Origin: Cavia porcellus
Taxonomy: Eukaryota > Chordata > Mammalia > Rodentia > Caviidae
Direction: 5' to 3'
Assembly (NCBI RefSeq): GCF_034190915.1
Contig: NW_026947486.1
Location: 20,920,001 to 20,984,000 of the forward strand
DNA: 64,000 nt
A program made the translations under genes and the position numbers. The notes below the pieces were generated by a model. The model did no database searches and was not told where the DNA came from. It was given only the letters and a program-made list of their open reading frames with translations. How positions within the stretch are numbered: position 1 is the stretch's first letter; each line of letters starts with the position of its first letter. This document shows, in pieces, positions 45,440 to 57,192 of this stretch.

Positions 45440-46230
45440 AATAAGAATCTTAGAGGGTTCCTTGTAACTGGGAAGACATATCTGAACAAATTATTGTGTC
45501 ACATTGAATAAGTGTTACAATAGGGAAGAGGCAAAATTTGATAGCAGCTTGGAAAAATTCATGACAAAACTTTGAGGTTTGAGCGGGTCTAAAAAAGTGA
45601 GTAGGAGTTGGCCAGATGGGAAAATGAGAGAACTGCGTTCTGAGCAGACAGAGCAGCATTGTTAGAGATCTTCCGAGTTGCTTTGTTTGTCTAGTGCGAG
45701 ATGTATAGGGGCATGACCTCAGATGAAGCAGGGAAGGTAGGAAATAAAGAACATTGTATGTTCTAGGAAGGATTTACACTTTATCCTGAAGACAAAGATT
45801 CTAAACAGGGAAGTAACACAATCAGATTTTCTTTTTGAAAGATTACTTTGGCAGCAGTGCTGAGGTGGAGTGGGAGTTGGAGATAATGAAACCTTGGACT
45901 CATTTAGGAGATTTCTGCAATAGTGGTTTCAAAGAAGGTCTGAGCAGAAGGAGCAGTGGAGGTTAGAGAGAATGGAATGAATTCTAGAGTGTTCTGTGAC
46001 TGAATGTGACAAGAACTGATTCCAGATTGACAGCCAGTTTGGGATTGGAGGTGGCAGCGCCATTCTTTGACATATGGAAACTGTGGGCATAGAGATAGTG
46101 GAATCCTGTACTGAACTTTGATTTGACCACTTAGGTTGAGATACCTTTGGCCTATCCGGACAGTTATTTCAGAGACAGTTTTGAAAGCATGCAACTGGAG
46201 TTAGAGCATGCAGATATCTAAAATTTTCTT
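45440..46230 (-). mobile_element. Inverted L2 LINE
   Basis: AAACAGGGAAGTAACACAAT, GATTACTTTGGCAGCAGTGC, GGCAGCGCC and GAGTTAGAGCATGCAG follow the reverse L2 order. Confidence 0.65.
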
Positions 46231-46344
46231 CCTGATGATGTATAAAGAGTTTGTGTTTTCCCCCTATATTTCATGGAAATGTCTTTATTAATGGTTAAAT
46301 TATTAATGGTTTATTTTACAATGAAAACATTTTAATGTTTAACA

Positions 46345-46438
46345 GTTTTTTTGGGTTTTTTTTGATACTGGGGATTGAGCTCATGACCTCATGCTTGTCA
46401 GGCAGGTGCTTAAGCCACTGAGCTAAATCCCCAGCCCT
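46345..46438 (-). mobile_element. ID-like SINE with target-site duplication
   Basis: GATACTGGGGATTGAGCTCA ... CCACTGAGCTAAATCCCCAG, flanked by TGTTTAACA at 46,336-46,344 and 46,439-46,447. Confidence 0.87.
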
Positions 46439-46675
46439 TGTTTAACAATTCTTAATAAAAAAAAGTCACATATTCTTAATAAATAAAGTATCTCCTGAGC
46501 TCAAGTCCTGAAATCTGTACTGCTTAAAGTCACATGGAAGTGACATCTAATTTTTCAAGCATTAGTAAAGAGTAGCACAATCCATATCAGTAAGCTCTTT
46601 GGATTACTGCAGTTTGTCCCTTATTTTGAGCAACTTCTGAGGTGACAAGCATACTACAATGATAGTTTGGAAGAT

Positions 46676-46915
46676 TGTTTGGTATGATAGTTAATAATAT
46701 GGGCGGAATTCAATTCTTTTGATTCTGTTACTTGGTAGCTGTGAGGCCTTGGGCAAGTCACTTAATCCCTCTGTGTCATTTGTAAAATGAGGATACTAAT
46801 AGAATTTAGGTTATAGGTTTGTTGTAAAGATGAATTAATGTATGCAGTACACTTGGAACATAATTAAGTGCCATGTAAATGTGTGCCTTTGTTATAATCA
46901 TAAGGTGCTCATAAT
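46676..46915 (+). mobile_element. MIR SINE, well preserved core
   Basis: GCCTTGGGCAAGTCACTTAA followed by TGTAAAATGAGGATACTAAT is the MIR core, then the downstream MIR tail. A second MIR/L2-type scrap lies at 47,140-47,235. Confidence 0.8.
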
Positions 46916-47427
46916 GTTGCTTAGTATTTAAAAGTGCTCAATAAAATTTATCAATAGCTATTAATAGTACTATTGCTATTATTTTCTTTAGCTTGAGTGA
47001 GACCAAAACCTTGTTCTGTGGAAGTAATTTCAGACTGTCATAGAAGCTCTACCCTGTAGTAGTCTATTAGATTCTTTAAGTACAGATTTAGACTTGAAGA
47101 CATTCTTAGAAGACATTTAAAAAGCATTTTAGAAAAACCCTTGAGGGTAAGCAGTATTTCTAAGGTCAGATTGGTAGTAGTTGACCCTAGTGACAGGATT
47201 AAAACCTAGGTCTCCTGATTTCCTAATCCAGTGTAGTTTTCATGGGATCACGAGAGATGAAATGAGTGGGTCTGTCCTCAGGTCAAGAAAGCTTCTGATT
47301 TCAGTCTCTGGAGGGACTAAGAAATTACAAGAGCTGGGGGAACCCAAACCTCCTTGGTTTCTTGGGTAATTGCTGTCTAGTTCTCTATGGAGAATTTAGT
47401 CAGAGTAATATAGCTCTTCAACATGGC

Positions 47428-48300
47428 TATGTTATTTTTTTACTTTGAAGAGGGTAAAACAAAACGTAACAAAACAGAACAAAGCAGATGAGATGAAAAT
47501 AATGTAAGTGACACAAGATTGCAAAGCAAGACAATAGGAGATCAACAGTGGCTACCATAATGTCTCGTTTTCTTCTAAATAGTTCTCTATATCTTCACAC
47601 ACAATGAATTCATATAAAACAAGATAGTATAAAACTGATCAGAACAGAGTAATGAAGGCATTACAGGTCTTCAAAATCAGACAATAGGAAAATCAACAAT
47701 GACTACCATAATCTCTCTTGTTCTCTTCAAAATAGCTTTCAACCTTCATGTATGTTGAAATTAACTAATACAAAATGTTGAAATTAACTAATACAAAATA
47801 GACTAAAACCACTCTAAACAAAGAATAAAAGAATTATTGGATTTCACAGCATGATGATAGGAAATCAACAATGGATACCATAATGTCTCTTTTTCTTCAA
47901 AGCTGTTCATATCATCACATATAATACAATCAATTCTAGTAAACTGTTTAGGAGAAGTTCTAGGCATGTATAAACTTCGACATGTACACCTATCCTTTCT
48001 GCATTAGAGGGAAAGACAAAACAAAACAAAATAAAATTACTAGAAAAACACAAAACAAAAAAGACAAATAATATCAAAGAGCCCAAAACAATGACAATAC
48101 AGGCCTTGGAAACAAGGTGGTAGGAACATAACTAAGGTTGTTACTTTACATAGTAATCTTCAGAAGAGTTCCTCAGATCACCAGACACAAACATGCAAAG
48201 TTGATTCAATCCTATGAGTGTTAACTGTTTTGTTCCAGGACCTCATAGTTATTTTGATTTCATTTGTTGGAATACTCTGTTACATTTTCTTGCCACATTT
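47428..48300 (-). mobile_element. 5'-truncated half-LINE tail (3' UTR repeats only)
   Basis: Begins with a T run (47,430s). It contains three well-preserved units anchored by GGCTACCATAATGTCTC at 47,551, GACTACCATAATCTCTC at 47,701 and GGATACCATAATGTCTC at about 47,874, each preceded by GACAATAGGA(G/A)ATCAACA-like sequence. Same family as the two ORF1-bearing copies. The truncated (plus-strand right) end is approximate. Confidence 0.65.
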
Positions 48301-48427
48301 AACACAGTATGTAGTAGCATACTTTAGCTAATTCAAAATCGGGGTTCATAACATCAGTTCAATTGGTGTAATAGTCAAGAAAATATTGAAGAGACTAGCC
48401 AGATTGATATTGGCGACTTGAGTGTCA

Positions 48428-48560
48428 GGTGTTATTTATTTAATTAACATTTATTGAACTACTTCATGTGCCTAGGACTCTACTGGGCCTAGAAATATGG
48501 TAGTCAGAGAAAACAGATATGGTCTCTGCTCTTCTGAACTTATGAACTAGGATTAAGGTA
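48428..48560 (-). mobile_element. L2 3' end fragment
   Basis: ACATTTATTGAACTACTTCATGTGCCTAGG and GGTCTCTGCTCTTCTGAACT have the reverse L2 3'-end pattern. Confidence 0.55.
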
Positions 48561-48814
48561 GAATTTCAAATTTAAAAAATTATTTATCAAATGTATTGCA
48601 GTATCTTGGAAAAATGATATCTTCATACATTTAGAAGAATTAAAGTAGTGAGGAGGCAAGGGATCAGAATATCTTGTGATTCTTTAAGAAATATTCCTGT
48701 GAGGTCCCATGCCCCCAAATTGTGATTCAGTCTTAAGACTTAACCTGAGGATTTAAAGAAACCCTGTGAACAATTCTGGGTGTGTATTCTTGTCTGGGGG
48801 CTGCTGCACTAAAG

Positions 48815-48928
48815 AATTAAAATTTCTGCTACTTAGGAGGCTGAGATGAGAGGTTTGAGAGTTCAAGGACAGCCTGGACAACCAGATGAGATGCTTGTCT
48901 CAAAACCTTTTTTACAAAGTTAAAAAAA
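48815..48928 (+). mobile_element. Partial B1 SINE
   Basis: CTACTTAGGAGGCTGAGATG ... GTTCAAGGACAGCCTGGACA ... GCTTGTCTCAAAACC; the promoter end is eroded. Confidence 0.65.
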
Positions 48929-49059
48929 GAGAAATGGTAAAGGAACTAAAGCAATATATGAGGTTATATGCTTTCAAGGTTAGGAAGATAATTATAATAT
49001 CCAAGGTAAAATAATGAAAAGTTTAATATACTCTATATGAAAATTTAAAACTAATGCAC

Positions 49060-49730
49060 AAGTTTTAGTTAACAGCAAAACTAAAAACAGTTGTAACAAG
49101 AGTCATTATGCTTACCACATGAAGACTTACAGAGCCAGAAGAAAAATACAAACATATTTCTAGAAAAATGTGTAGTGGATGGAGGAAATGTGCAAAGGAA
49201 AATGAATAAAAGGAGAAATCCAAATGGCCAATAAACATGAAAAATGTACTGCAGTCGTACTTTGATATGGGACTGTTTAGGAACTTGCCAAATTTGGTAC
49301 TAGTTGCATCGTGACACAAAATTTTATCCTCATAGTGGTTGTTTGGTACTCAGCATACAAGCTCCAACTGCTGGAGTCTATTGCTTCATGACTTGATACC
49401 CTTTCAAGCCAGAAAAATTTGTTTGGTCCTCCAAGCCTCCTGGAACCAATTAACAATGAGTTCCAAAGTACCAGTGTATCTCAGTAGTGGCAAAGAAAGG
49501 GGAATTAGAATGGTAAGCCATTTTCTTCAGTATATTTTACAAAAATTTAAAAGAATGACAGAACTCAGTGTTGCCAAGAATGTGAGGAAGCAGCTGTTCT
49601 CACACACTTCTGGTGGGAATGTCAATTTGACAATGTTTATCAAAAGCTTTAAAAATGTTTTTACCTTTTCACCTAGCAATTCATTTTCTTGGAATTCATT
49701 CTTAAGGCTGTGCACAAAGACATATCATTT
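49060..49730 (+). mobile_element. L1 ORF2 3' remnant interrupted by a MITE
   Basis: CCAAATGGCCAATAAACATG before the MITE, then CACACACTTCTGGTGGGAAT and CTAGCAATTCATTTTCTTGG after it. Confidence 0.62.
49252..49476. mobile_element. 225-bp TcMar-type MITE
   Basis: Terminal inverted repeats CAGTCGTACTTTG (49,252-49,264) and CAAAGTACCAGTG (49,464-49,476) match at 11 of 13 positions. TA follows at the right end and lies 3 bp before the left end. It is inserted within L1 ORF2 3' sequence. No coding capacity. Confidence 0.65.
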
Positions 49731-49738
49731 ATTATGTT

Positions 49739-49824
49739 GGGGCTGAGGATTTAGCTCAGCGGCATAAGCGCCTGCCTTGTAAGCAGTCAGTCGTGAGTTT
49801 GATCCCTGGGACTGACTAAAAAAA
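49739..49824 (+). mobile_element. ID-like SINE with target-site duplication
   Basis: GGGGCTGAGGATTTAGCTCA; duplication TATTATGTT at 49,730-49,738 and 49,825-49,833. The anticodon arm has GCCTTGTAAGCAGTC. Confidence 0.9.
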
Positions 49825-50019
49825 TATTATGTTAATTGGAGCATTTTCTGTAATGGGAAAAATGGGCAACATTTGCATTCTGTCAGCGATACAATGGAAT
49901 ACTATAGTTAGAAAAAGGTAAGATACAGGTCTGTATATTAACATTAGAAAAAAACATTACAATAGGTTAATGATCTAATATTACATGGCAGGCATGGGGG
50001 AAAGAAGAATTCAAGTAAT

Positions 50020-50180
50020 CAGTTAAAATTATGGGCTCTGAACTTAAATCTGGATTCAAATCCCAGTGACATCTTTATCAAATATACAATGATGGGTAGT
50101 TACTTTGCCTTAGTGTTTCTAAATTTTGTCATCAGTAAAATAGGGATAATATTGTATTTAATCTAACTTCTGTGCTCAAA
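50020..50180 (+). mobile_element. MIR SINE
   Basis: TGGATTCAAATCCCAGTGAC then TAGTTACTTTGCCTTAGTG and AAAATAGGGATAATATT. Confidence 0.65.
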
Positions 50181-50309
50181 GGCTCACCTGGGGAATATTA
50201 AAATTTCTGAAACCCAGGCCTTACTTTGTCCAATTAAATCCATCTGTGTTTGTGTCAAGTATAAATAATAATCAGAAATGTCTGAGTGCATATATGCAAA
50301 ATTGTTAAA

Positions 50310-50388
50310 TAGATGCACCTGAAGCACATGCTTAGTAGGCTCAAGGCCCTGGGTTTGATCCTCAGCACTGCAAACAAACAAAAAAGAG
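50310..50388 (+). mobile_element. 5'-damaged ID SINE
   Basis: Only the part from the anticodon arm onward is recognisable: CATGCTTAGTAGGCTCAAGG, GGGTTTGATCCTCAGCACTG, then (CAAA)n. Confidence 0.6.
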
Positions 50389-50517
50389 AAATTGTACTTG
50401 ATTTTGTTTTGGTTATTTCTGTCTTTCCATTTTTTGTAAATAATACAGATAACTTACTAATTTTACAAATCATGTAACTATTATTTTGAATTTTTTTACT
50501 GTAAAAACCTGAAGACA

Positions 50518-50607
50518 GGGTTTAGCTCAGTGGCGCAGTGCCTGCCTGGCAAGTACAAGGTCCTGAGTTCGATTCCTGGTTCCAAACCAAACCAAACAAA
50601 CAAAAAC
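50518..50607 (+). mobile_element. ID SINE with target-site duplication
   Basis: GGGTTTAGCTCAGTGGCGCA ... GAGTTCGATTCCTGGTTCC then (AAACC)n. CCTGAAGACA is repeated at 50,508-50,517 and 50,608-50,617. Confidence 0.87.
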
Positions 50608-50999
50608 CCTGAAGACATAGTTTCCATATAAGGGCAGTGTAAATAAATAGTAAATTATGGCAGGTTCATACAGTATGAATCTGGGAATTAAGAATAGTGT
50701 TACGAAAAATTTTTTGGGATAAATACAAATTTGAAGAAAATGCTCCGAAGTTGTTAAAGTGGCTTATTCTATGTGGTAGGGTACAATTATTCTTTCCTCT
50801 TTTTTTTACATCTTTGTATCCCAGACTTTATACAACAAATGTGTTACTTTTATAACCAGCAAACATATTATTTGAAAATAAGATGTAAAATAAAAAGTCA
50901 GTGTACTCTTAGTGCCCTCAATTAAGAGCATCACATTTGGCTTCTGGATAACTGCTCTGGTCCCTCTCTGTCCCCCCTACCTTCAGATTTAAAAACAAC

Positions 51000-51070
51000 A
51001 GCCAGACAGGAGGCACAAACTGTGATCTCAGCACTCTGGGAGGGTGAGGCAGGAGGATGATGAGTTCCTC
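51000..51070 (+). mobile_element. Left half of a B1 SINE
   Basis: GTGATCTCAGCACTCTGGGA followed by GGTGAGGCAGGAGGATGATG, then non-B1 sequence; 3' half missing. Confidence 0.65.
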
Positions 51071-52038
51071 CTGCCCTAACTGCTTCTATGAGGAATGTAG
51101 AGTAACACAGAAATTACAACATAGAGAAATCAGAAAAAAATCGAGAACAGGGACAATCCAGTTATTACTAGTATGTGAGATACTCTGGGGACTGAATTTT
51201 TTTTTCTATCCACCCCCAGATAACACAATTATATCACTGACATCTTCTGACCAAAAAAGGTGTTCAAATGCAGAGATAATACCTGACTTTGTCTTTGCTA
51301 AGTTTTCTGGTTCTTCCACCCTCTTCCCTTTGGTCTGGCCTGACCTGAAGGCCACCTGTGACTCAGCACTGATATTCCCAGGTTGAAATAATGATCTTTC
51401 CTATTTGGCTCGAAGATAATGAGGAGCAGGTGGGCAGGGGAGTCCCTGCTGTCCTAATTTCCAATTTTACCAAGATCCTTTCTTCCTTCTCTCTGTACTA
51501 TGGTGACAAATAATAACAGAAACTCTTCCTCTTACATTTCTCTCTACTGAGTAATTGTACCACCATGCACCAAATATCAAAGGCCAAATTCTAAGAGACA
51601 CTAGGCATTTCTTGCTCCTTCCCATGTGGCTGTATGCCCTGGTAGCCTAGATTATTTTAGTAGTGTTCCTGGAAAGGGCCTGCCTATACTTCAGCCTTTA
51701 GCTTTCACCTGAACTTGCTCCAACCTCTGGTAAAATTATTCTTGCCTTTCTTTATGTGTTTTTCCTTTTTGATCGTATGCCCTCAAGGCTATTGGCAGCA
51801 TATATTTGGTCCTTCTGTTCTCCTGTTTACTCCCAGTCAGTGGGAAGTGAATGCTAGTGTCATGAATCTTGTCTGCCTAAGCCTTGAAGTCTTGTGGGGG
51901 TGTGGAGTACAAACCAATACATACGTATTTCCTTATGAAGTTTTGTGAGTTCCAGGAGTTAAGTCTTAAGAGAAAGAATAATAGATGAGATATGCAAGGT
52001 GTGATCAAAGTATATAGTAAATGTGTAAAATATATCTT

Positions 52039-52124
52039 TCTCTTTTTTTGGTATTGGGGATCAAACTCAGGACCTTGCGCTTACCAGGCAGGTGCTCTGC
52101 CGCTGAGCTATATCCCCAGGCCCT
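52039..52124 (-). mobile_element. ID SINE with target-site duplication
   Basis: GGTATTGGGGATCAAACTCA ... CCGCTGAGCTATATCCCCAG; AAATATATCTT at 52,028-52,038 and 52,125-52,135. Confidence 0.88.
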
Positions 52125-52589
52125 AAATATATCTTAAAGTTGTTACAACAAAAGACAGACTGACATTAAAATACTCCCTTTCTCTTTCAACACACTTATC
52201 TCATTGTTCTTGCCATTTTCTGAAGCAGTTCTGGATGTTGTGGGGATTGATTCAGACCATTTACGTTACATGGTCATTTTGACTTTGAGGAAGAGCCAGA
52301 AGTTGCAGGGTTCCAGATGCAGTGAAAAAGATGGATGAAGGTACATCATCATGTCTGTATGAGTCTGTCTTTCCATTGGATGACACTCAGCATCAGCGTT
52401 CACTGTACTTTTGATCACACCTGATACTTTTAAAATCACACCTTGTAAAGACACTCATGAAAGCAAACTTCCAGAACTGCCTCAGAAAGTGGTAAGAAGG
52501 ATGGGATAGGATAAGTATGTGCAAAGTAAGAGGGAGTATGTCGAGGGAGATTAATGCTATGTGTCTTTTACTGTAACAAACTTAAAATC

Positions 52590-52880
52590 AAACATCTACC
52601 ATGTATTTCCATCATTCCTCATAATTTATAAGAGTGGGATGGTGGGGATAAGAGGAAGTGAAAAATTCACTTGAGATCTGAAAAATGAGTAGGGTTTATC
52701 CAGAACAAGAGTTAGGATCCCAGGTAAAAGAAACAAAGTGGAAATCCCTGAGATGGAGAAAGCCTGTGTTCTTTTCCAGTGTGGTTCAGTGTGACTGGTT
52801 CATAATAAATGAGATATAAAGGGATACAAGCTGAAAATGGAAGAGTGGCAGAGAGCATGTCATACAGGTCCTGATAGGCC
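52590..52880 (-). mobile_element. L2 fragment
   Basis: GAGATGGAGAAAGCCTGTGT, CCAGTGTGGTTCAGTGTGAC and GAAGAGTGGCAGAGAGCATG suggest inverted L2. Weak. Confidence 0.4.
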
Positions 52881-53889
52881 AATCATTCTAACTTGGTAAT
52901 GTAAAGACCCCAACAGATAGATTGGATCGGGCATGCTAACCAGTGAATGAGTAGGCTGTTTCTGACTCATCTTTGCATACCAGTTACCTGGCAGAGAGTG
53001 CCCAGCACAACTTATGTTCTCATTGAATCTTTGTTTAATGAGTAATAGAAGCTTGATCTTTCCACCAGGATTGTCATAGAGATTAGAGATAAGGTATGTT
53101 AAAGTGCTTTGCAAAAGATAAAATATTAAACAAATAATTATTCTCAGTGCAGTTCATTAATTTCTATGAGGTGGTGCTTACCCTCACTGTCATGAAGAAA
53201 CACCCTCCCCTTCTATGTTAAGCTAGCAAAATCTCCCATTTAGATCATCCCATGCCATGAATATGCTGATGTACTGAGTTCTTCCGTGCTCAAAATATGT
53301 CTGCATTGCCAGTGCCTTTAACTAATTATGGCTGGGTTGGAACTAGCTTGTATCACACCATTATGTTGCACTTCTGATGTTAGAGATAATTACAGGAGGT
53401 ATTGCCAGAGGGAATATAGGTTTCTCTTCTATGCTGAATTCACTCTCTAGATCTCTGAATCTAAGAATTCATTTTTTAAGAGCTGAGGAATAGCATTTTA
53501 GGAATTTGCATTTGGATGGGGCAGAGCTAATCACAGCAGGTTGTGGCTATCACCAGCTGAGATACTTAGTTGTCTAAATTATTAAAAGTTGTAAAAAAGT
53601 GTTTGGTGCTTTGCTATTATTGTGTTAAATATTTAGTTCCCTATTTGAGCTGCAGGAACTTCAGACCAGAGTACCACCTTAAAAAGCCCACCTCTGTGCA
53701 CTGTTGGTTGGCAGTATAAATCACACTTATTAATTAGAAAGTCTTTATTCTGGGCTTCTTGATATGGAAATATTTGAAGCTATAGTATATGAAGTTTTAT
53801 TCAAATATTTCAAGGAAAAAGACAGACACTATGATAACTACTATTAAGTCGGGTTATTTGGTGGTGAAGCACTAGGTTGTTGAAACAGT

Positions 53890-54822
53890 CATGCTTTGAC
53901 CTCTATTGTTATATTGTTATGTCCTGTTTTGTCTCAATCTCTCCCTTATTCTTTAAAAAAATTATTTAGTTATTTCTTATGTTTGTTTTAATTAAGGGGA
54001 AAATTAAAAAAATAGGATATATAATAGTAACTCTTTTTGATTTCCTATTAACTTGTTTTGATGTCCTGTAATACTCCCACAATCTTGTTTTGACTGATTA
54101 GACTCTGTTCCATTCTGTATGATAGTATCAAGTTTGAGGGTATAGGCAACTACTTTGAAGGCAATAAGATTCACTAAGATGCCCATTCTGGTTTGACTAT
54201 TATCTCCTTTGGAAGTCCTGTAATGTTTACAATGCCTAAGTTTTATTGGTCTTGTTCTCTACTGTTTTATCAAACTTTATAATATCTAATGAGATAGACA
54301 ATTCTTTTTAAGGAAACAAGAGACAACGTTGATAACCATTGTTGATAACCTTGTACTCCTCTGTTCTACATCATGTGCTATGTCTATCCTTGGTTTTGAC
54401 TGACAGCTTTGTTTTGCCATATTTGACTTTATTCTCTCCCCCCCAAAAAAGTAATAAGAACTAAGGAGTAATAAAATCCAAAATGTGTAAATTTTGTTGT
54501 AAAAAAGAGAGGGGAAAAAAAAGAGCTCTAACGGATATAACAGCAAGTGTGTTTGGGGGTGTTAAATGGCTGACTATATTAATGTTTTTGGATCATTGAA
54601 CGCAGCTGTTTGCAGTCTCTCTGTTTGAATGTCCACTTTGTATTCTTTGATACTGTGATTTGAGCAACCATTTCCAAGATGATAATATGTAATCTATTAA
54701 CAGGTGATTTCTTACTGTTATGTTTTTTTTTTTTGTAGTTCTGTATTACGTGTACCCTTACACCGCTTTGTTTTGTTTTGTGTTTTTCTCTTTTTCCTCT
54801 TAAATAAAATTTAAAAAAAAAG
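53890..54822 (+). mobile_element. 5'-truncated half-LINE tail in plus orientation
   Basis: Sense-strand version of the same units (TTTGATTTCCTATTAACTTG near 54,040, followed by TGTCCTGTAATACTCC) and ends in AATAAAATTTAAAAAAAAA at about 54,800-54,822. The 5' limit is approximate. No ORF1 part. Confidence 0.6.
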
Positions 54823-54849
54823 AGAGGACAGTTTGGAAGTCCTTATGAA

Positions 54850-55240
54850 AATACAAAGTGTGAATACCTTTTATTCCAGTAGATCTATTCTAAAAAGTAA
54901 CTGCACAAAGGTCATTTGTTACAAGGATGTTGGTTGCCTCATTATTGGCCATCTTTTCATATGTTAATGTCCAGTGTGAGAGATCAGATACATTAATTAT
55001 GGCATATATTCACAGTTGGATGCTGTTTATTTCATTGAAAAGAGCAAAGTAGATCTATACATAGTGATAAGAAACAATGTCCAAGATAGGTTTTTAAGTG
55101 GAGAAAAGTGCAGAGTGCTACACTTTATAGGGCCCATTTGTACAACAGAAACAAAGGAGGTACTACGGGATAGATATGAGTTTGTATATATGTATCCCAT
55201 ACATATGCTTAGAAAATTTCTGGAATGATGCCTAAGAAAC
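54850..55240 (+). mobile_element. L1M 3' fragment
   Basis: GATGTTGGTTGCCTCATTAT and ATTATGGCATATATTCACAG followed by AAAAGAGCAAAGTAGATCTA match the L1M ORF2 tail; frames broken. Confidence 0.6.
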
Positions 55241-55754
55241 AGTTTTCAGTCACCTCAGAGTTTAGGGTGGTAGGGCTAGGCATTAATTTTCACTTGACAA
55301 CTTTCTAATTTGCTTGACTTGTTTACAACAACTTATAATACCTATAAAATAATAAAGTTTACATAAAAACCATACTCCACCAGGTTGTTCCCTTGATACT
55401 ATTAATTTGTACTAAGAAATAAAAGGTATAATAGTGGTTGATGTGGCAAATCAGGTTTGAAGTACAGGAGTCTGAATTGTTGTTCACAATACTAAGGGCC
55501 TCCAAAGGCCACTAAAGAATCATCATGGCCAGAAGATACAGAGATGTTGCTGTGTTAAATCTTAGTGCAAAAAAATAAGTAAGATTAAATTAGGTAAAAA
55601 TTGTGGCTTTTATTAGTTTTTGATGAAAACATTGTAATTATATTGTTTGTTTTATCTCTGAGTGTTTTAATATCTAAGTAGTACAGTGATAGTATTCCAG
55701 GCCAAACTTTTAAAATTAAATGTCTTGGTATCTGGCATCATAGCTGTTATTCTT

Positions 55755-57192
55755 TTTTTTTTTATTTATTTAAAGAAAAGGAAACGAAAAAAAATACATG
55801 GAGATTAAAAAAAAAGGGTAGAAATAATTCTAAATTACAGACAAACAAAAGGTAAGAAATTGCCAGTTGATAAGTTACAAATTGTCATCTTCGAAATGGC
55901 TGTTCAGGTTATAGAATTAAAGTATATAGAATGACATGCAAAAAAAAATGACCCTACAAACCATTCTGCTCTATGGCCGAACAAAAGCTCCGTAATATGA
56001 TTATCAGTCCCACCTATTTGTTTTACATCTCTAAGAGGATAAGGTTAACCATATCAAAACAGAACAGAACATTTAAAAAAAAAATAAAAAACAATTTAAA
56101 GAAATACAGATTTCAAAGCAAGTCCACTGGAGATCTACCTTATTTAACTGTCTCTAGCTTCTTACAAATAGTTGTCCCTAACTTCACCCACTTTCTATAC
56201 TTATTGCATATTATAGAACTAATCAAATCATTACAGGATGATGGAGTCTTTTTAGGTCCTCAAGTTCCAAATTAGGGAAGACAATACCAACTACCATCGC
56301 ATCTCTCATTCTCTTTGTGATAGCCGTCCCCATCTCTGCATATGCTGAAGTTGAGCTGAAGAAACCAGTCCAGAGTCATTTTAATCAGCAAGCAATAGAT
56401 TGCTAGAATTTATATTATAATGCTACAAAATAAGCCTCGGGTTTTTCAGGTTTCTTCCTCAGAGTATTTGTTCCTATCCTCTCTGTATTATAGGGAAAAC
56501 CAAGTCATAACAAGACAACGAAACAATTTCCTAGATAAACATGCAATGGATAGGACTTATAAAACTATAATATAAATGATCTTCCGTAGCTACTATGTTT
56601 TCTCTTGTTATTTTCAATAGATTTGTCGACAACACTGGCTTATTATAGTTAAACATACTATCACCTATTTTTATAAAAACTTATCTTTGACTGCATTGTA
56701 GTATTTGAGAGCTGTTACTGATTCATACCAGTATGGATATCCTTTACATCTTGTCATGCTCAGAGTAGTTTCCTCTACTTTTAGGGTTGATTCTAACACG
56801 CATACCGATTTCAAATAGGATCAGTCAAGGCCAACCAATAGTCTTATGATTCAGATACAATTAAGATCAGTCATAGTAAGACAATGTAAGTAATACAGAA
56901 TTTCAGCCTAAGTCAATAGGAAAGTAAGGATAGTTGCCGTGGTATAACCTGCTATTTTTGGTTCTAGAGGTCTGTGTCCTCAAATCTGATATGAGTGGAC
57001 AGACCAGAACAAATTTAATTCAATCTAAATATGTCACTAGGACTACTGTGTCTTTTAAATCGTTATACACCATTAGCAATGACCTCTGCTTTTTTTTTTT
57101 AAATATAGTTTCAGAGCTGTCTCTACTAAAGACTAGCTTACCGTCTCTGCCTCATGTCTGCTACTCCACTTTTGTGCTATATTTTGTCCACC
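55755..57192 (-). repeat. 3' UTR of the half-LINE made of degenerate ~150-bp tandem units
   Basis: Similar blocks recur at roughly 150-bp spacing, anchored by a motif like CTACCATNNNNTCTC followed by TTCTCTTTGTGATAGC: about 56,290, 56,587, 56,735 and 56,933 on the + strand. The intervals are about 297, 148 and 198, that is about one or two units. The tail nearest the poly(A) matches the tail of the element at 61.2 kb (e.g. ATTGTCATCTTNGAAAT). No reverse-transcriptase-like sequence is visible. Confidence 0.7.

Larger units (their letters stand above)
50640..53880. other. Intronic unique sequence with scattered repeats
   Basis: Beyond the ID at 52.0 kb, half B1 at 51.0 kb and L2/MIR scraps (MIR-like at about 53,070-53,135) nothing is recognised. 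Confidence 0.4.

Noticed and set aside
47428..48300. CRISPR-like or satellite array because of the ~150-bp period
   Set aside because: Units are degenerate, end in a poly-T start and match the 3' UTR of the half-LINEs; a mammalian genome does not carry CRISPR arrays.
49339..49746. 135-codon plus-strand frame
   Set aside because: It runs across a MITE, an L1 remnant and the start of an ID SINE, so it is composite by chance.
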